Made by a program: the position numbers and the translations under genes
In this document: one piece after another, positions 25,558-35,219 of the stretch
How positions within the stretch are numbered: the stretch's first letter is position 1
Layout: every line of letters starts with the position of its first letter
The notes under the pieces: model-generated
Database searches by the model: none
What the model was told of the DNA's origin: nothing
The model's input: the letters and a program-made list of their open reading frames with translations, nothing else
Assembly: GCA_031385325.1 (NCBI GenBank)
Contig: JANNBJ010000075.1
Span: forward strand, 1 to 59,735
Length of the DNA: 59,735 bases
Source: SYFY01 sp031385325
GTDB taxonomy: Bacteria; Pseudomonadota; Gammaproteobacteria; Pseudomonadales; Azotimanducaceae
Direction: 5' to 3'

Positions 25558-26444
25558 GGCCATCGCCGGTCCAGCCACGGCGTGCAGGCGTTGCCGAGCA
25601 ATATGGCAAAGGCGATGCCGTCCGGGTAGTTGCCGAAACCTCGGATGGCCATGACGGTACTGCCAACCACACAGGCGAACAGCCATTGTGCGTTATGTGA
25701 GCGAGGGTGGGTGACCGGATCGGTGGCGACAAAAAACGCAGCCAGCATGAGACCTCCGGAGAACCACTGCTGAATCGGTGTGCCCAGGCTGTTTGAACTG
25801 CCACTGTCATGCAGGACTACCGCGAGCAATCCGCAGGTGACAAGAACGCCAACGCTGACACGCCAGGCTATCAGCCCGCGCACCAGCAACAGCGCACCAC
25901 CCGCCAGCGCAGCGACTCCGATCCACTCGAAACCATACGCGCCGGTATGGCCAAATACTGGATCCAGCCGCAGTTCGGCAAGCGTTCGGCCGTGGTCATG
26001 TTTGATCACCTCAAGCAGGGTTGCACCACTCAAGGCGTCCGCCGGTACCGGCCATGTGGCGAGCGCCGCAGGAAATGACACCAGCACCATGGCATAACCC
26101 ACCATGGCTGGGTTGAAGAGATTCTGGCCCAGTCCGCCAAAGGCATGTTTACCCAAACTGATGGCAAGCACTGCCGCGCCAACGGTGACAGCAAGGGGTG
26201 TCGCAGGTGGCAGCGCCAGCGCGATGAGCAGTGCAGTAACCACTGCGGAGCCGTCACCCAGTGCGACCATGGGCGCACCGCGCAAGCGCAGGCAGATCAG
26301 CTCGGTTATCAGCGCAGCCGCCACTGTGATACCGGCCTGTGTCAGTACCTGCCAGCCGAACCAGTAGCCGGAAGTCAGCAGCGCGGGCAGGAGCGCGGCG
26401 GCGACCCACACCATGATTTCCTGTGTACTTCGTCGATCAGTCAT
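25554..26444 (-). CDS. rnfD: Rnf electron transport complex subunit D
   Basis: A 296-residue polytopic membrane subunit, related to NqrB, that carries a covalently bound FMN. The conserved GDGSAVVTALLIALALPP segment and the flavin-attachment motif SGATLLEV are present. The ATG at 26444 overlaps the 3' end of rnfC by 8 bases, so translation is coupled. The C-terminal end overlaps rnfG. Confidence 0.94.
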   Translation of the reverse strand: MTDRRSTQEIMVWVAAALLPALLTSGYWFGWQVLTQAGITVAAALITELICLRLRGAPMVALGDGSAVVTALLIALALPPATPLAVTVGAAVLAISLGKHAFGGLGQNLFNPAMVGYAMVLVSFPAALATWPVPADALSGATLLEVIKHDHGRTLAELRLDPVFGHTGAYGFEWIGVAALAGGALLLVRGLIAWRVSVGVLVTCGLLAVVLHDSGSSNSLGTPIQQWFSGGLMLAAFFVATDPVTHPRSHNAQWLFACVVGSTVMAIRGFGNYPDGIAFAILLGNACTPWLDRRWP

Positions 26445-27675
26445 CGTTCTTGCCACCACGGATGCGTTCCAGGCGAGTCGCCCGTCGGTCGGCCTGGATA
26501 CGCTCGAGCTCTGCGAGCCGCTGCGCATGTCGTGTCGAACGGGCGAGCGCCGCATGCATCGCTGTTGTGCGCTCCGCTTCCGCATGCAGAGCGACCTTTC
26601 CATTGCGCAGCCCGCGCAGAACGTCGATCTGGCTTGGACACACGGGACTACAGAGTCCGCACTCGATACAGCTGCCGAGGTGCAGCTCGGATAGTCGAGC
26701 CTGATTTCCTGCAACTGCGAAGGCGAGGAGTTGGGTGACGGGCAAGGCTTCCGGACAGGCCTCGTCACATCGACCACAACGAATGCAGTCGGTGCTCTCC
26801 ACCGCCGTGAATTCCGAAATCGCGTTGCTGGTCTTGTCGACAAAAGCGTGCGACGTGCTGCGTATGACTCCGGACCAAGGCCCGCCCAGTCGGTACAACG
26901 GTGTTGACACCAGCGACGCAATTGGCAGACCGATGGGAACCCAGGCAACGCCATCGGCCAGAGTGACCAATCGACGAATCAACGGCTTGCCACTGAGCGC
27001 GTCGCTGATTGCCAGCAGGGTGCCGATGTTGATCACCAGATAGCCGGCTGTGACGGGATGGACGTGACGCGGAATATCCGTGTTGAAGAGGGTTCGGAGC
27101 AGACGCCTTTCTTCGCCATCGGCAGGTTGAATTCCAGATAACTCGTGGATGCCAAAACTGCCTGTAATCTGCGGTCGCGTTTGCGGTGAGCAGGCGATCG
27201 TGACCTGTTTGATCCCCGGCAATCGATGCAGTGCAGTTAATGCAGGTGACAGGTCCTGCGCATGCCATAACGCCAGTGCAGCATCGCAGGTTATGCCGGA
27301 TTCGCATTCAACGGCGTTGATGACGATGGTATGGACGTTGTGCCGTATCGCCGCGAGTAGCTTCCGGTGGGTTGGATAACCTGCCCCGCCAAGTCCTTCA
27401 ATCCCGGCGGACTGAACGCGCTCGAGCAGTGCGGCGGCACTCACCGTTGCCGCATCGAGCGGCGGCATCGTGTATTCACGCTGGTCTGACTGAGTATCGA
27501 TGGTGAGAGACTCAGCGACGCAGCTGACAACGCCCGATGCAGCAGCGTGTTGCCAGCGTTCGCCGCGCGCGATCGGTGAACCTTTTTGCACTGGGTCACC
27601 GGGCTGCACACACCATCGGGAATTCTTGCCGAGGTGATATCCAAGCACATGCGTGGCGCTCATTTCCCTGATCAT
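26437..27675 (-). CDS. rnfC: Rnf electron transport complex subunit C
   Basis: A 412-residue peripheral subunit that binds NADH and FMN and two [4Fe-4S] clusters. GIEGLGGAGYPTHRK is the nucleotide-binding signature. CIRCGRCDEACP and CIECGLCSPVCP bind the two clusters. The ATG at 27675 overlaps the rnfB stop (ATGA). It is at the short end for the family and lacks the long Ala-rich C-terminal tail seen in enterobacteria. Confidence 0.94.
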   Translation of the reverse strand: MIREMSATHVLGYHLGKNSRWCVQPGDPVQKGSPIARGERWQHAAASGVVSCVAESLTIDTQSDQREYTMPPLDAATVSAAALLERVQSAGIEGLGGAGYPTHRKLLAAIRHNVHTIVINAVECESGITCDAALALWHAQDLSPALTALHRLPGIKQVTIACSPQTRPQITGSFGIHELSGIQPADGEERRLLRTLFNTDIPRHVHPVTAGYLVINIGTLLAISDALSGKPLIRRLVTLADGVAWVPIGLPIASLVSTPLYRLGGPWSGVIRSTSHAFVDKTSNAISEFTAVESTDCIRCGRCDEACPEALPVTQLLAFAVAGNQARLSELHLGSCIECGLCSPVCPSQIDVLRGLRNGKVALHAEAERTTAMHAALARSTRHAQRLAELERIQADRRATRLERIRGGKNDD

Positions 27676-28160
27676 GCGGCCCGTCCTTCGATCAGCGTGA
27701 TGCAATCGACGGGACATGGTGGCAGGCACAGGCCACAACCGGTGCATGCCTCGGCCAGTACCGTATGCAGAAACCTTGGCGCGCCAACAATTGCATCGAC
27801 CGGACAAGCCGGCACACACAGAAAGCAGCCGATGCACCGATCCTCGTCGATCAACGCCACCTGTGGCGCCGGGATCGCAGGCGGGTTTCCGACCGCACGT
27901 TCAGGTAACAGGCGAATCAACGCTGCGTGGGTGACTGTCCCTCCCGGCGGACATCGATCCAGCGGCGCACCATTGGCGATGGCGCGTGCGTAGGGCAGAC
28001 AACCCGGGTAGCCACACTGGGCGCACTGGGTCTGCGGCAGCAGTGCGTTGATTTCGGTAACCAGACTATCGTCATCACCAGGCCAGCGGGTCGCGGCCAG
28101 CCACAAGCCACCGCACATCACGGCAACGAGTGCGAGCATGATGGTAAGGGCTTCAATCAT
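27672..28160 (-). CDS. rnfB: Rnf electron transport complex subunit B
   Basis: A 162-residue ferredoxin-like subunit. One N-terminal membrane helix is followed by the CAQCGYPGC cluster-binding domain (about 35-70) and two [4Fe-4S] motifs, CIGCFLCVPACP and CTGCGLCLPPCP. It passes electrons from ferredoxin to the membrane part. It lies 6 bases after rnfA and overlaps rnfC. Confidence 0.95.
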   Translation of the reverse strand: MIEALTIMLALVAVMCGGLWLAATRWPGDDDSLVTEINALLPQTQCAQCGYPGCLPYARAIANGAPLDRCPPGGTVTHAALIRLLPERAVGNPPAIPAPQVALIDEDRCIGCFLCVPACPVDAIVGAPRFLHTVLAEACTGCGLCLPPCPVDCITLIEGRAA

Positions 28161-28166
28161 GGTCGG

Positions 28167-28745
28167 TCAGTCGCGCAGGCCGGAAAAACCCAGAAAGGCC
28201 AGGCTCATGATCCCGGCACTGATCAGCATCAGCGGAGTGCCTTGCATGGCGGCTGGAACCTGGCTTGATTCCAGGCGTTCGCGCAGCGCAGAAAACAGCA
28301 CCAGGACCATGGTGAAACCAATCGAAGCACCGATGGCGAATACCATGGTTTGTACAAATGTCAGCGTGTGCTGAATAGATAACAAGGCCACACCCAGGAC
28401 GGCGCAGTTGGTGGTGATGAGGGGAAGATAGATGCCAAGCAGTTGATACAGCTGACGGGATGTTGCTCGAATGTACAGTTCGGTGAACTGAACGGTACCT
28501 GCAACCACGACGACGAAGGCGATGATGCGTAGGTACTCTAGATCAAAGGGAACCAGCAATTGATGGTAGATCACATGACATAACCCGGCCGAGAGACTGA
28601 GCACGAAGGTGGTTGCAAGCCCCATGGCCATCGCAGTTTCATACTGACGCGTGGTGCCGAAAAAGGGGCACAGGCCGAGAAACTGCGCCAGCACGAAGTT
28701 GTTGACCAGCATGGCTCCGAGCAGAATCGACAGCAATTCGCCCAT
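28167..28745 (-). CDS. rnfA: Rnf electron transport complex subunit A
   Basis: A 192-residue membrane subunit with six helices. The NNFVLAQFLGLCPFFG and TNCAVLGVALL motifs match RnfA/NqrE, whose paired cysteines hold an iron-sulfur cluster within the membrane in the related Nqr complex. It is the first rnf gene, 14 bases downstream of metG, so metG-rnfABCDGE-nth may be one transcript. Confidence 0.95.
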   Translation of the reverse strand: MGELLSILLGAMLVNNFVLAQFLGLCPFFGTTRQYETAMAMGLATTFVLSLSAGLCHVIYHQLLVPFDLEYLRIIAFVVVVAGTVQFTELYIRATSRQLYQLLGIYLPLITTNCAVLGVALLSIQHTLTFVQTMVFAIGASIGFTMVLVLFSALRERLESSQVPAAMQGTPLMLISAGIMSLAFLGFSGLRD

Positions 28746-28759
28746 ACCACTAACCTCCG

Positions 28760-30805
28760 TCAGGTCACATCCATACCTGGTTGTGCACCAGAGTCGGGCG
28801 CGATCAGGAAGATGTCCCCACCACCTGGGCCGGCGGCCAGCACCATTCCCTCGGAGGTTCCAAACCGCATTTTGCGCGGCGCCAGATTGGCAACAACGAC
28901 CGTGAGGCGTCCCACCAGTGTGGCCGGGTCATAGGCACTCTTGATGCCAGAGAAAACAGTGCGCTGGTGGTCACCCAGGTCCAGGCGCAGCTGAAGCAGT
29001 TTGTCAGCACCGTCCACCGCGCTTGCCTCGAGGATTTTCGCTACCTTCAATTTGACCTTGGCAAAATCATCGATCGATATGAAGGCGGGTTCGGTCACAG
29101 GTGTCTCCTTGATACCAGCCGGTGGGTTGGCAACGGTCGTTTGTTCGGCCAGGGCCTGCAGTTGATCGGCCTTTGATGCCTCCACCACACGATCAATCGC
29201 ATCACGCTCGAGGCGCGTCAGCAATGGCACGTAACTGTTGATTCGATGTCCGAGCAACGGCGTGGTGCAGTCATGCCATTGGAGTGGTTTCACATTGAGA
29301 AATGTTTCCGCCTCGGCCGCGATGCCTGGTAACACCGGCTTGACCCAGATCAGCAGCTGACGGAACAGATTCAGTGCCTGCGTGCACACCGCCTGGACGT
29401 CGCTGCGGCGTGCGGGATCCTTGGCCAGAGTCCAGGGCGCACAGGCTGCAACGTATTGATTGGCCCGGTCGGCCAGGGACATGACTTCGCGCACGGCTCG
29501 TGCAGTGTCATCGGTTTCATAACACTCGGCGATTCGTTCGGAAGCCGCGGCGAATTCGGCGAACAGTTCGGGTTCGGGCAAACTGGTGGCCAGTTGGCCA
29601 TCGAACTGTTTGGTGATGAAACCGGCACAGCGGCTGGCGATGTTCACGAGTTTGCCGACCAGGTCCGAGTTGACCCGTTGTACGAAGTCATCGAGGTTGA
29701 TGTCGATGTCGTCAACACTGCCGTTCAGTTTGGTTGCGTAGTAGTAACGCAGGTACTCCGGACGCAGGTGCTGCAGATACGTTGCGCCTTCGATGAAGGT
29801 ACCGCGCGACTTGGACATCTTGGTGCCGTCGACGGTGACAAAACCATGCACGTGAACGCGGGTTGGCCGTCGGAAGCCGGACGCGGTCAGCAGTGCTGGC
29901 CAGAACAGGCAATGGAAATTGATGATGTCCTTGCCGATGAAGTGGTGAACCTCTGTACCGGTTGCTTCCGCGCTCCAGAATTCATCGAAGGAAAAGTCGT
30001 TCCGCTTGGCCAGCAGATTCCTGAGGCTTGCCATGTAGCCGATTGGTGCGTCCAGCCAGACATAAAAATACTTGTCCGTGGTGCCCGGGATCAGAAAGCC
30101 GAAGTACGGCGCATCGCGCGAGATATCCCAGGGCTTGAGGCCACCATCCAGCCATTCCTTCAGTTTGTTGGCTACCTCCGTCTGAGTACCGTTGACCAGC
30201 CAGTCACGCAACAAATCGGTGAACGCTGGCAGGTCGAAAAAGTAGTGCTCGCTGGCGCGCAGTTCTGGTGTCGCGCCGGAAATTACGGAATAGGGCGCAA
30301 GCAGTTCGGTGGCCGCGTAGGTCGCCCCGCAGACATCACAATTATCGCCGGGTTGATCCGGCGCCTTGCAGCGCGGGCAACCACCCTTGACGAAACGATC
30401 GGCAAGGAACAGCTGCTTGAGCGGGTCGTACAACTGTTCAACCTGCTGGGTGAAAATTCTCCCGTTCGCTTTCGCTCGGTTGTAGATGAGTTCGGACAGT
30501 TCCCGGTTTTCCGGCGAGTGCGTGGAGTGGTAGTTGTCATGGGCGATCAGAAAGCGTTCGAAATCACGGACGTGATCTGCACGCAGACCTTCGATGAGCA
30601 CCTCTGGCGTCACGCCTTCTTTTTCGGCGCGCAGCATGGTCGCCGTGCCGTGGGTGTCATCCGCACAGACGTAGAGCACCTGGTTGCCACGCATGCGCTG
30701 GAATCGCACCCAGATATCGGTCTGGATGTGCTCGAGCAGATGCCCGAGGTGAATCTGCCCGTTGGCATAGGGCAGAGCGCTGGTGACTAGAATACGGCGG
30801 GGCAT
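28760..30805 (-). CDS. metG: Methionyl-tRNA synthetase
   Basis: A 681-residue cytoplasmic synthetase. The class I signature HLGH lies at 19-22 and KMSKS at 329-333. The zinc knuckle reads CPRC and CDVCG. A C-terminal EMAP-type tRNA-binding domain (from about 575) gives the long dimeric form. It lies upstream of rnfA with a 14-base gap. Upstream the divergent crotonase gene is about 245 bases away. A TATAGT hexamer at 30849-30844 may be its -10. Confidence 0.97.
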   Translation of the reverse strand: MPRRILVTSALPYANGQIHLGHLLEHIQTDIWVRFQRMRGNQVLYVCADDTHGTATMLRAEKEGVTPEVLIEGLRADHVRDFERFLIAHDNYHSTHSPENRELSELIYNRAKANGRIFTQQVEQLYDPLKQLFLADRFVKGGCPRCKAPDQPGDNCDVCGATYAATELLAPYSVISGATPELRASEHYFFDLPAFTDLLRDWLVNGTQTEVANKLKEWLDGGLKPWDISRDAPYFGFLIPGTTDKYFYVWLDAPIGYMASLRNLLAKRNDFSFDEFWSAEATGTEVHHFIGKDIINFHCLFWPALLTASGFRRPTRVHVHGFVTVDGTKMSKSRGTFIEGATYLQHLRPEYLRYYYATKLNGSVDDIDINLDDFVQRVNSDLVGKLVNIASRCAGFITKQFDGQLATSLPEPELFAEFAAASERIAECYETDDTARAVREVMSLADRANQYVAACAPWTLAKDPARRSDVQAVCTQALNLFRQLLIWVKPVLPGIAAEAETFLNVKPLQWHDCTTPLLGHRINSYVPLLTRLERDAIDRVVEASKADQLQALAEQTTVANPPAGIKETPVTEPAFISIDDFAKVKLKVAKILEASAVDGADKLLQLRLDLGDHQRTVFSGIKSAYDPATLVGRLTVVVANLAPRKMRFGTSEGMVLAAGPGGGDIFLIAPDSGAQPGMDVT

Positions 30806-31049
30806 GATCGGGCTCGAAATGCTCGACAGTTTTGGCGGGCGCGACTATACCCCAAGTTTGGTCCGAGATCGGCGGAGCGCGGCGTTTTTGGCGGGTTGTG
30901 GAAGACTCCCAACCGCAGCGACGACTGGTCACCCTACCGCCCGAGATACTGGCGCGGGCATGACTTTCCGGTCACATTGGCTCTGATTCAATTCCGTTCC
31001 CGAGGTGTGTCCTCGTAGAATCTAACCGGAGTTGACGAGGACACCCTTG

Positions 31050-31853
31050 ATGAGTGACTACCGCAATCTGACGATTGAAGTTGCAGGCCCGATCGCCTCG
31101 GTGACCATACAGCGTGCCGAGCGGGCAAACGCGCTGAATTCCGATGTGCTTCTGGAACTTGAACGCGCCGCACTTTCGATGCGAGATGAACCGGAGATTC
31201 GTGTGGTTGTGTTGACTGGCGATGGCAAACACTTTTCGTCAGGCGCTGATCTTGGTGATCCGAGTCCCGGCAGTGGCCCGCGAGGGGAGGTGCCACTGGT
31301 GCAACGGCGACGGCACGCGCGCCTGGGCGGCCGAGTGATCCGCGCCTGGCTCGACATGGATCAGATCAGTATTGCGGCGTGGAATGGTGCCGCGATGGGC
31401 GGTGGTGGATGTCTTGCTACGGCCTGTGATTTTCGCATCGCCGCGGACGATGCGTTTCTGTGTTATCCGGAAATCGATATCGGCATCAACCTGCAATGGT
31501 GGGGGCTGCCGCTGATCACGCGTCTTGCCGGACCGTCGCGCGCGAAGCGTCTGGTCATTGGCGGTGAACGCATTGGTGCCCCTGTGCTCGAACGCTGGGG
31601 TGTCGTCGATGAGATTGTCCCGCGAGCCGACCTGTTAGCCCGAGCGCACGAACTCGCCCGTTTTTATGCCGGCAAGCCACCGGTCGCTGCGCAGATGATC
31701 AAACGCAGCGTAAACGCCATCAGTGGTGCACTGGACGAAGCGGTGATGCATATGGACTTCGATCAGAATCTGTTGACGGCGTCGACCGACGATGCTGCTC
31801 TGGCGCGGCGAACCTATCGTACGCCCGAGGTTCCGGACTACACCGGTAATTGA
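31050..31853 (+). CDS. Enoyl-CoA hydratase/isomerase (crotonase) family protein
   Basis: A 267-residue protein of the crotonase fold, acting on acyl-CoA thioesters. FSSGADL forms the first part of the oxyanion hole and WNGAAMGGGGCLATACDFRIA the second. YPEIDIGI follows, at the place where hydratases carry a catalytic Glu. Whether it is a hydratase, isomerase or another crotonase cannot be told. The ATG at 31050 was preferred over TTG 31032. No fatty-acid genes are adjacent. Confidence 0.88.
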   Translation: MSDYRNLTIEVAGPIASVTIQRAERANALNSDVLLELERAALSMRDEPEIRVVVLTGDGKHFSSGADLGDPSPGSGPRGEVPLVQRRRHARLGGRVIRAWLDMDQISIAAWNGAAMGGGGCLATACDFRIAADDAFLCYPEIDIGINLQWWGLPLITRLAGPSRAKRLVIGGERIGAPVLERWGVVDEIVPRADLLARAHELARFYAGKPPVAAQMIKRSVNAISGALDEAVMHMDFDQNLLTASTDDAALARRTYRTPEVPDYTGN

Positions 31854-32029
31854 CCTCTATCCAGCACGCGGGGATGCACCGCGCCGGTGTACTGACCCCT
31901 GCAACTTCCGGTTCGAAGATCAGGGGCTCACCTCGTTCAGCAGCCTGGAACTCGTTCGCCTGTTTCTGGTCCGGCTAAATCTGGCCGGACGACTGATCCG
32001 ACCCAACGGCAAGACCACGCTAAGTGTGT

Positions 32030-32059
32030 CCCCCCGAGTAATTTCCCCCCGAGTAATTT
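32030..32059. repeat. Two tandem copies of a 15-bp unit
   Basis: ccccccgagtaattt occurs twice back to back (32030-32044 and 32045-32059) just past the end of the rfb operon. A GTCCGGC/GCCGGAC inverted repeat lies before it at about 31970-31991. The translated stretch 31905-32025 vaguely resembles the C-terminal end of a DDE transposase, but this is too weak to call. Confidence 0.75.
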
Positions 32060-32093
32060 AAGGTTGTCCAAAAGTAGTCTTTTCGGCTCAGCC

Positions 32094-32894
32094 TTACGAG
32101 TAACGCTCGATCAGTGTTTCCATCTCTTCCACTGGCGAAATTCCGATGCTGTGCAGATAGCGATAGAAGGCGCCAGTGCCAACCGGATTCGCATGACGGA
32201 CCTGAAACGAATCGATCACCAGCGGCGGTGAATTGATGAGGCGTGGCCAAACACAATCAATTCCCCAGGTGGAGATACTCTGGTCAAACGTCGGGAGCAA
32301 TGTCGAGAGTGTGGCAGCTGACATATAGGGCATCATGACTTCCACCATGGCTGTTTCCCGATCACTCTCCGATGGCTGATGAAGGAGATCCGGGATAGAG
32401 AAGAATGAATCGGGCGAAAGACTCGGTTGCGCCAGAGCAATGTCACGGGAATGACAATGTTCGAGGAAGGCACAGAGGTCACCACACGAAACCACAAGAT
32501 CATCGTCCATGAACATGTATCCCTGATAGGTCGTCGTGTTCGTCGATTTGAAAAACTGTCGCGCCGCCGTGAACTTCGACAAGCCACCACCGAAGCGATA
32601 ATCGAAATCGAAGTCCGTCGCAGGTGGGGCATAATGGTTCAGCGCCAGGTCAAAATTCCGGTTAGCGTGCACGCCGGAGATGCGATGGCTGGAGGCTGCT
32701 CGGACCATCACCAGGAACGGCCGTTTACCAGTTGTGCCGCGGCGTTCAATGGCGCCAATCAGTTTCGAATTGCAGTATTCGCCATTGGCTGGCCGCCGCT
32801 TGAAAAACAAGAAAAAGCGCAACCTGCGAAACCAGCGTGTGATTCGCTCTTTGCGACCCTCTCGCGGACGTACTGTCAGACCGCTATCTTTCAT
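32094..32894 (-). CDS. DUF707-like putative glycan-related protein
   Basis: A 266-residue protein resembling DUF707. Diagnostic parts are MDDDLVVS, ALAQPSLS, VEVMMPYMS, STWGIDCVWP and the VIDSFQVRHANPVG end. The DDD motif and the rhamnose-operon setting suggest a glycosyltransferase-like role in surface polysaccharide, which is inference. The N-terminus is basic (RKERITRWFRRLRFFLF), without a signal peptide. The ATG at 32894 has GGAG about 11 bases upstream and overlaps rfbD by 11 bases, so it is the last gene of the rfb operon. Confidence 0.7.
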   Translation of the reverse strand: MKDSGLTVRPREGRKERITRWFRRLRFFLFFKRRPANGEYCNSKLIGAIERRGTTGKRPFLVMVRAASSHRISGVHANRNFDLALNHYAPPATDFDFDYRFGGGLSKFTAARQFFKSTNTTTYQGYMFMDDDLVVSCGDLCAFLEHCHSRDIALAQPSLSPDSFFSIPDLLHQPSESDRETAMVEVMMPYMSAATLSTLLPTFDQSISTWGIDCVWPRLINSPPLVIDSFQVRHANPVGTGAFYRYLHSIGISPVEEMETLIERYS

Positions 32895-33813
32895 GTATTC
32901 GTTCTCCAGGGCTATCACACGCCAGACCGCGTTCAGCAAAACACGCCGCCAGCTCAGTGCGCCATGACGGCATCGACAGATCAAACGTGCGGCATAGTCG
33001 CGAGGTATCCAGTACGGTATAGGCAGGACGACGAGCTGATGTCTGGTATTGCGCAGTGGTGATCGGATGGATCATCTGCAAAGCCTGCGCACCGGTTTCG
33101 ACAGCACTCCGTTCCATCTGCTGGACCATCTGTACGCGGATTGCTTCTGCGAAGGTACACCACGTGCTGATCCCGGTTGGTGCAACATGGTAGGTGCCCG
33201 ATGGGGCTCCATTGCCGACGCGTAACATGTGGGCCAACGTGCGTGCAATCGTGCCGGTCCAGGTCGGAGTACCCCACTGGTCGTTCACCACGCTGACTGG
33301 CGAGGATCCCTTCAACAATCGGCGCATCGTCTGCAGAAAATTCTTGCCGGTCATGCCGTAGACCCAGCCAAATCGCAGAATCCAGAAGTCTCCACCCGCC
33401 TTGATGACCGCTTCGTCACCCTGGGCCTTGCTCTGGCCATAGATGTTGAGCGGTCGCGCAGGATCTTCCTCAAGATAGGGCCGTCGTACATTACCGTCGA
33501 AAACATAATCCGTTGAACAGTGAACGAATCGAGCACCTCTGTGCCTGGCGTGTGCCGCCAGTACACCAGGGGCCACACCGTTGACCCGCAAGACCAATTC
33601 CGCATTCGTCTCTGCTGCGTCCACCCGTGTGTCCGCCGCGGTGTTGATCAGAAGGTCATACGGCTGCTGATCCAGAATGTCATTTATGCGATCAGTCCTC
33701 GCCAGATCGAGTTCACTTCGGTCGAGAGGAATCAGTGTGTGCTCAATCGACAGTTCACGTTGCAGACGGCGCCCGAGTTGTCCTTCAGCGCCCACCAGCA
33801 GCACGCGTGACAT
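32884..33813 (-). CDS. rfbD: dTDP-4-dehydrorhamnose reductase
   Basis: A 309-residue short-chain dehydrogenase that performs the last step to dTDP-L-rhamnose. The GAEGQLGRRL nucleotide-binding loop, the FVHCSTDYVFDG segment and the catalytic Tyr in IYGQSKAQGD (YxxxK-like) are visible. The ATG at 33813 overlaps the rfbC stop (TAATG). Confidence 0.95.
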   Translation of the reverse strand: MSRVLLVGAEGQLGRRLQRELSIEHTLIPLDRSELDLARTDRINDILDQQPYDLLINTAADTRVDAAETNAELVLRVNGVAPGVLAAHARHRGARFVHCSTDYVFDGNVRRPYLEEDPARPLNIYGQSKAQGDEAVIKAGGDFWILRFGWVYGMTGKNFLQTMRRLLKGSSPVSVVNDQWGTPTWTGTIARTLAHMLRVGNGAPSGTYHVAPTGISTWCTFAEAIRVQMVQQMERSAVETGAQALQMIHPITTAQYQTSARRPAYTVLDTSRLCRTFDLSMPSWRTELAACFAERGLACDSPGERIHER

Positions 33814-34346
33814 TAGCGGACCAACTCGCACAACAGGGGCAACGCCTGATCTTTTGCAGAAAGCAGCGGTGACCGGTCAGGCCACGTGATGTCGAGTTGC
33901 GGGTCATTCCAGCGCACGCCCCATTCATCCTCCGGTTGGTAGTAGTCCGTACACAGGTACACCACATCGGCAATATCGGACAGCACCTGAAAGCCGTGTG
34001 CATAACCTGGCGGCACATAGAGCTGGCGATGGGTCGCGTCGGACAATTCCACACCGAACCAACGTCCGAAGGTTGGCGAACCCTGCTCTATGTCCACCAC
34101 CACATCCCAGATCGTGCCACGTACACAGCGAACGAGTTTGCCCTGTGGTCTGGCCTGTTGCAGATGCAGACCCCGAAGCACGCCGCGTCGAGAACGAGAC
34201 TGGTTGTGCTGAACGAACGACAGCGGCAATCCCCATGCGGCAGCAGCACTTTCCCGGTAGGTCTCGAGAAAAACGCCGCGGTCATCGTGATACGCCACCG
34301 GTTCCAGTACCACTACACCTGCGAAGATCGTTGGCGTGACTTTCAT
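33813..34346 (-). CDS. rfbC: dTDP-4-dehydrorhamnose 3,5-epimerase
   Basis: A 177-residue cupin enzyme that epimerises dTDP-4-keto-6-deoxyglucose at C3 and C5. The family's FVQHNQSRS, VLRGLHLQ (catalytic His) and PPGYAHGFQVLSD motifs are intact. It lies 3 bases after rfbA and is coupled to rfbD. Confidence 0.96.
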   Translation of the reverse strand: MKVTPTIFAGVVVLEPVAYHDDRGVFLETYRESAAAAWGLPLSFVQHNQSRSRRGVLRGLHLQQARPQGKLVRCVRGTIWDVVVDIEQGSPTFGRWFGVELSDATHRQLYVPPGYAHGFQVLSDIADVVYLCTDYYQPEDEWGVRWNDPQLDITWPDRSPLLSAKDQALPLLCELVR

Positions 34347-34349
34347 GAG

Positions 34350-35219
34350 CTAGTCCGCCAGCAATCCGAGCAGGTACTCTCCATACCCACTGCTCGACAG
34401 CCCTCGTGCGAGATCCGCCAGCGCTGCATCGTTGATCCAGCCCATGCGCCAGGCGACCTCTTCAGGGCTCGCGATCTTCAGGCCTTGCCGATCTTCAAGG
34501 GTCTGCACGAATTGTGCGGCCTGCAGCAGCGCGGCACTGGTGCCTGTATCCAGCCACGCCATCCCCCGTCGAAGAACGGAAACGTTAAGGCGCGATTCGT
34601 TGAGGTAAAGCTGGTTAAGATCAGTGATTTCGAGCTCGCCCCGACTGGACGGGGACAGGCTGCGCGCGTGATCAACGACGTCCGCCGGGTAGACGTACAG
34701 CCCTGTGACCGCCAGGTGCGAAGCAGGTCGTTCGGGCTTTTCAACGATACTCAGGATCTTGCCTGATGGATCCAGCTCAACCACCCCAAAGTCCTGGGGA
34801 CGGGCGACGGGATAGGCGAAGATGGTTGCATTGACCGGGTCCGCAATGGCCGCGCGGCATAGATGCGAGAGGTCATTGCCAAAAAAGATGTTGTCACCCA
34901 GGGCCAGCATGCATCCGGACCCCTGCAGATAATCGCTGCCAATGATGAAGGCATCCGCAAGACCGCGCGGACTTGATTGAGCGAGGTAGCGGAAACGCAC
35001 CCCCCACTGCTCCCCCGAGCCAAGCAGCTCCTCGAATCGGGGCAGATCCCTCGGCGTCGAGATGATGCCAATCTCGCGCATGCCGGCCAGCATGAGGGTT
35101 GTCAGTGGATAGTAGATCATCGGCTTGTCGTAAACCGGCAACAACTGCTTGGACACAACGTGGGTCATGGGATACAGCCGTGTTCCGAGCCCACCCGCCA
35201 GCAGTAACCCCTTATGCAT
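34350..35219 (-). CDS. rfbA: Glucose-1-phosphate thymidylyltransferase
   Basis: A 289-residue nucleotidyltransferase that makes dTDP-glucose, the first step of the rhamnose pathway. LLLAGGLGTRLYPMT is the nucleotide-binding signature, followed by KQLLPVYDKPMIYYP. The ATG at 35219 overlaps the end of rfbB by 8 bases. The open frame extends further upstream, but that part lies over rfbB and does not look coding. Confidence 0.96.
   Translation of the reverse strand: MHKGLLLAGGLGTRLYPMTHVVSKQLLPVYDKPMIYYPLTTLMLAGMREIGIISTPRDLPRFEELLGSGEQWGVRFRYLAQSSPRGLADAFIIGSDYLQGSGCMLALGDNIFFGNDLSHLCRAAIADPVNATIFAYPVARPQDFGVVELDPSGKILSIVEKPERPASHLAVTGLYVYPADVVDHARSLSPSSRGELEITDLNQLYLNESRLNVSVLRRGMAWLDTGTSAALLQAAQFVQTLEDRQGLKIASPEEVAWRMGWINDAALADLARGLSSSGYGEYLLGLLAD

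Noticed and set aside
25554..26954. Long versions of rnfD, rnfG, rnfE and rnfC starting far upstream
   Set aside because: The upstream extensions overlap the preceding rnf genes and lack family similarity. Start codons overlapping the previous stop (ATGA, TTGA) with ribosome sites fit better.
29456..30790. Long plus-strand open frame opposite metG (444 codons), with similar ones opposite argD, glpK, nrdA and the TPR gene
   Set aside because: These are antisense shadows of well-identified genes in a GC-rich genome. They have no family motifs and no ribosome sites.
31880..31930. Possible tRNA fragment around GGTTCGAA
   Set aside because: No acceptor stem, anticodon arm or full cloverleaf can be built. 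Only the GGTTCGA word is shared.
31905..32025. Possible C-terminal fragment of a DDE transposase
   Set aside because: The resemblance is vague, with no catalytic residues and no terminal inverted repeats. A database search would be needed.
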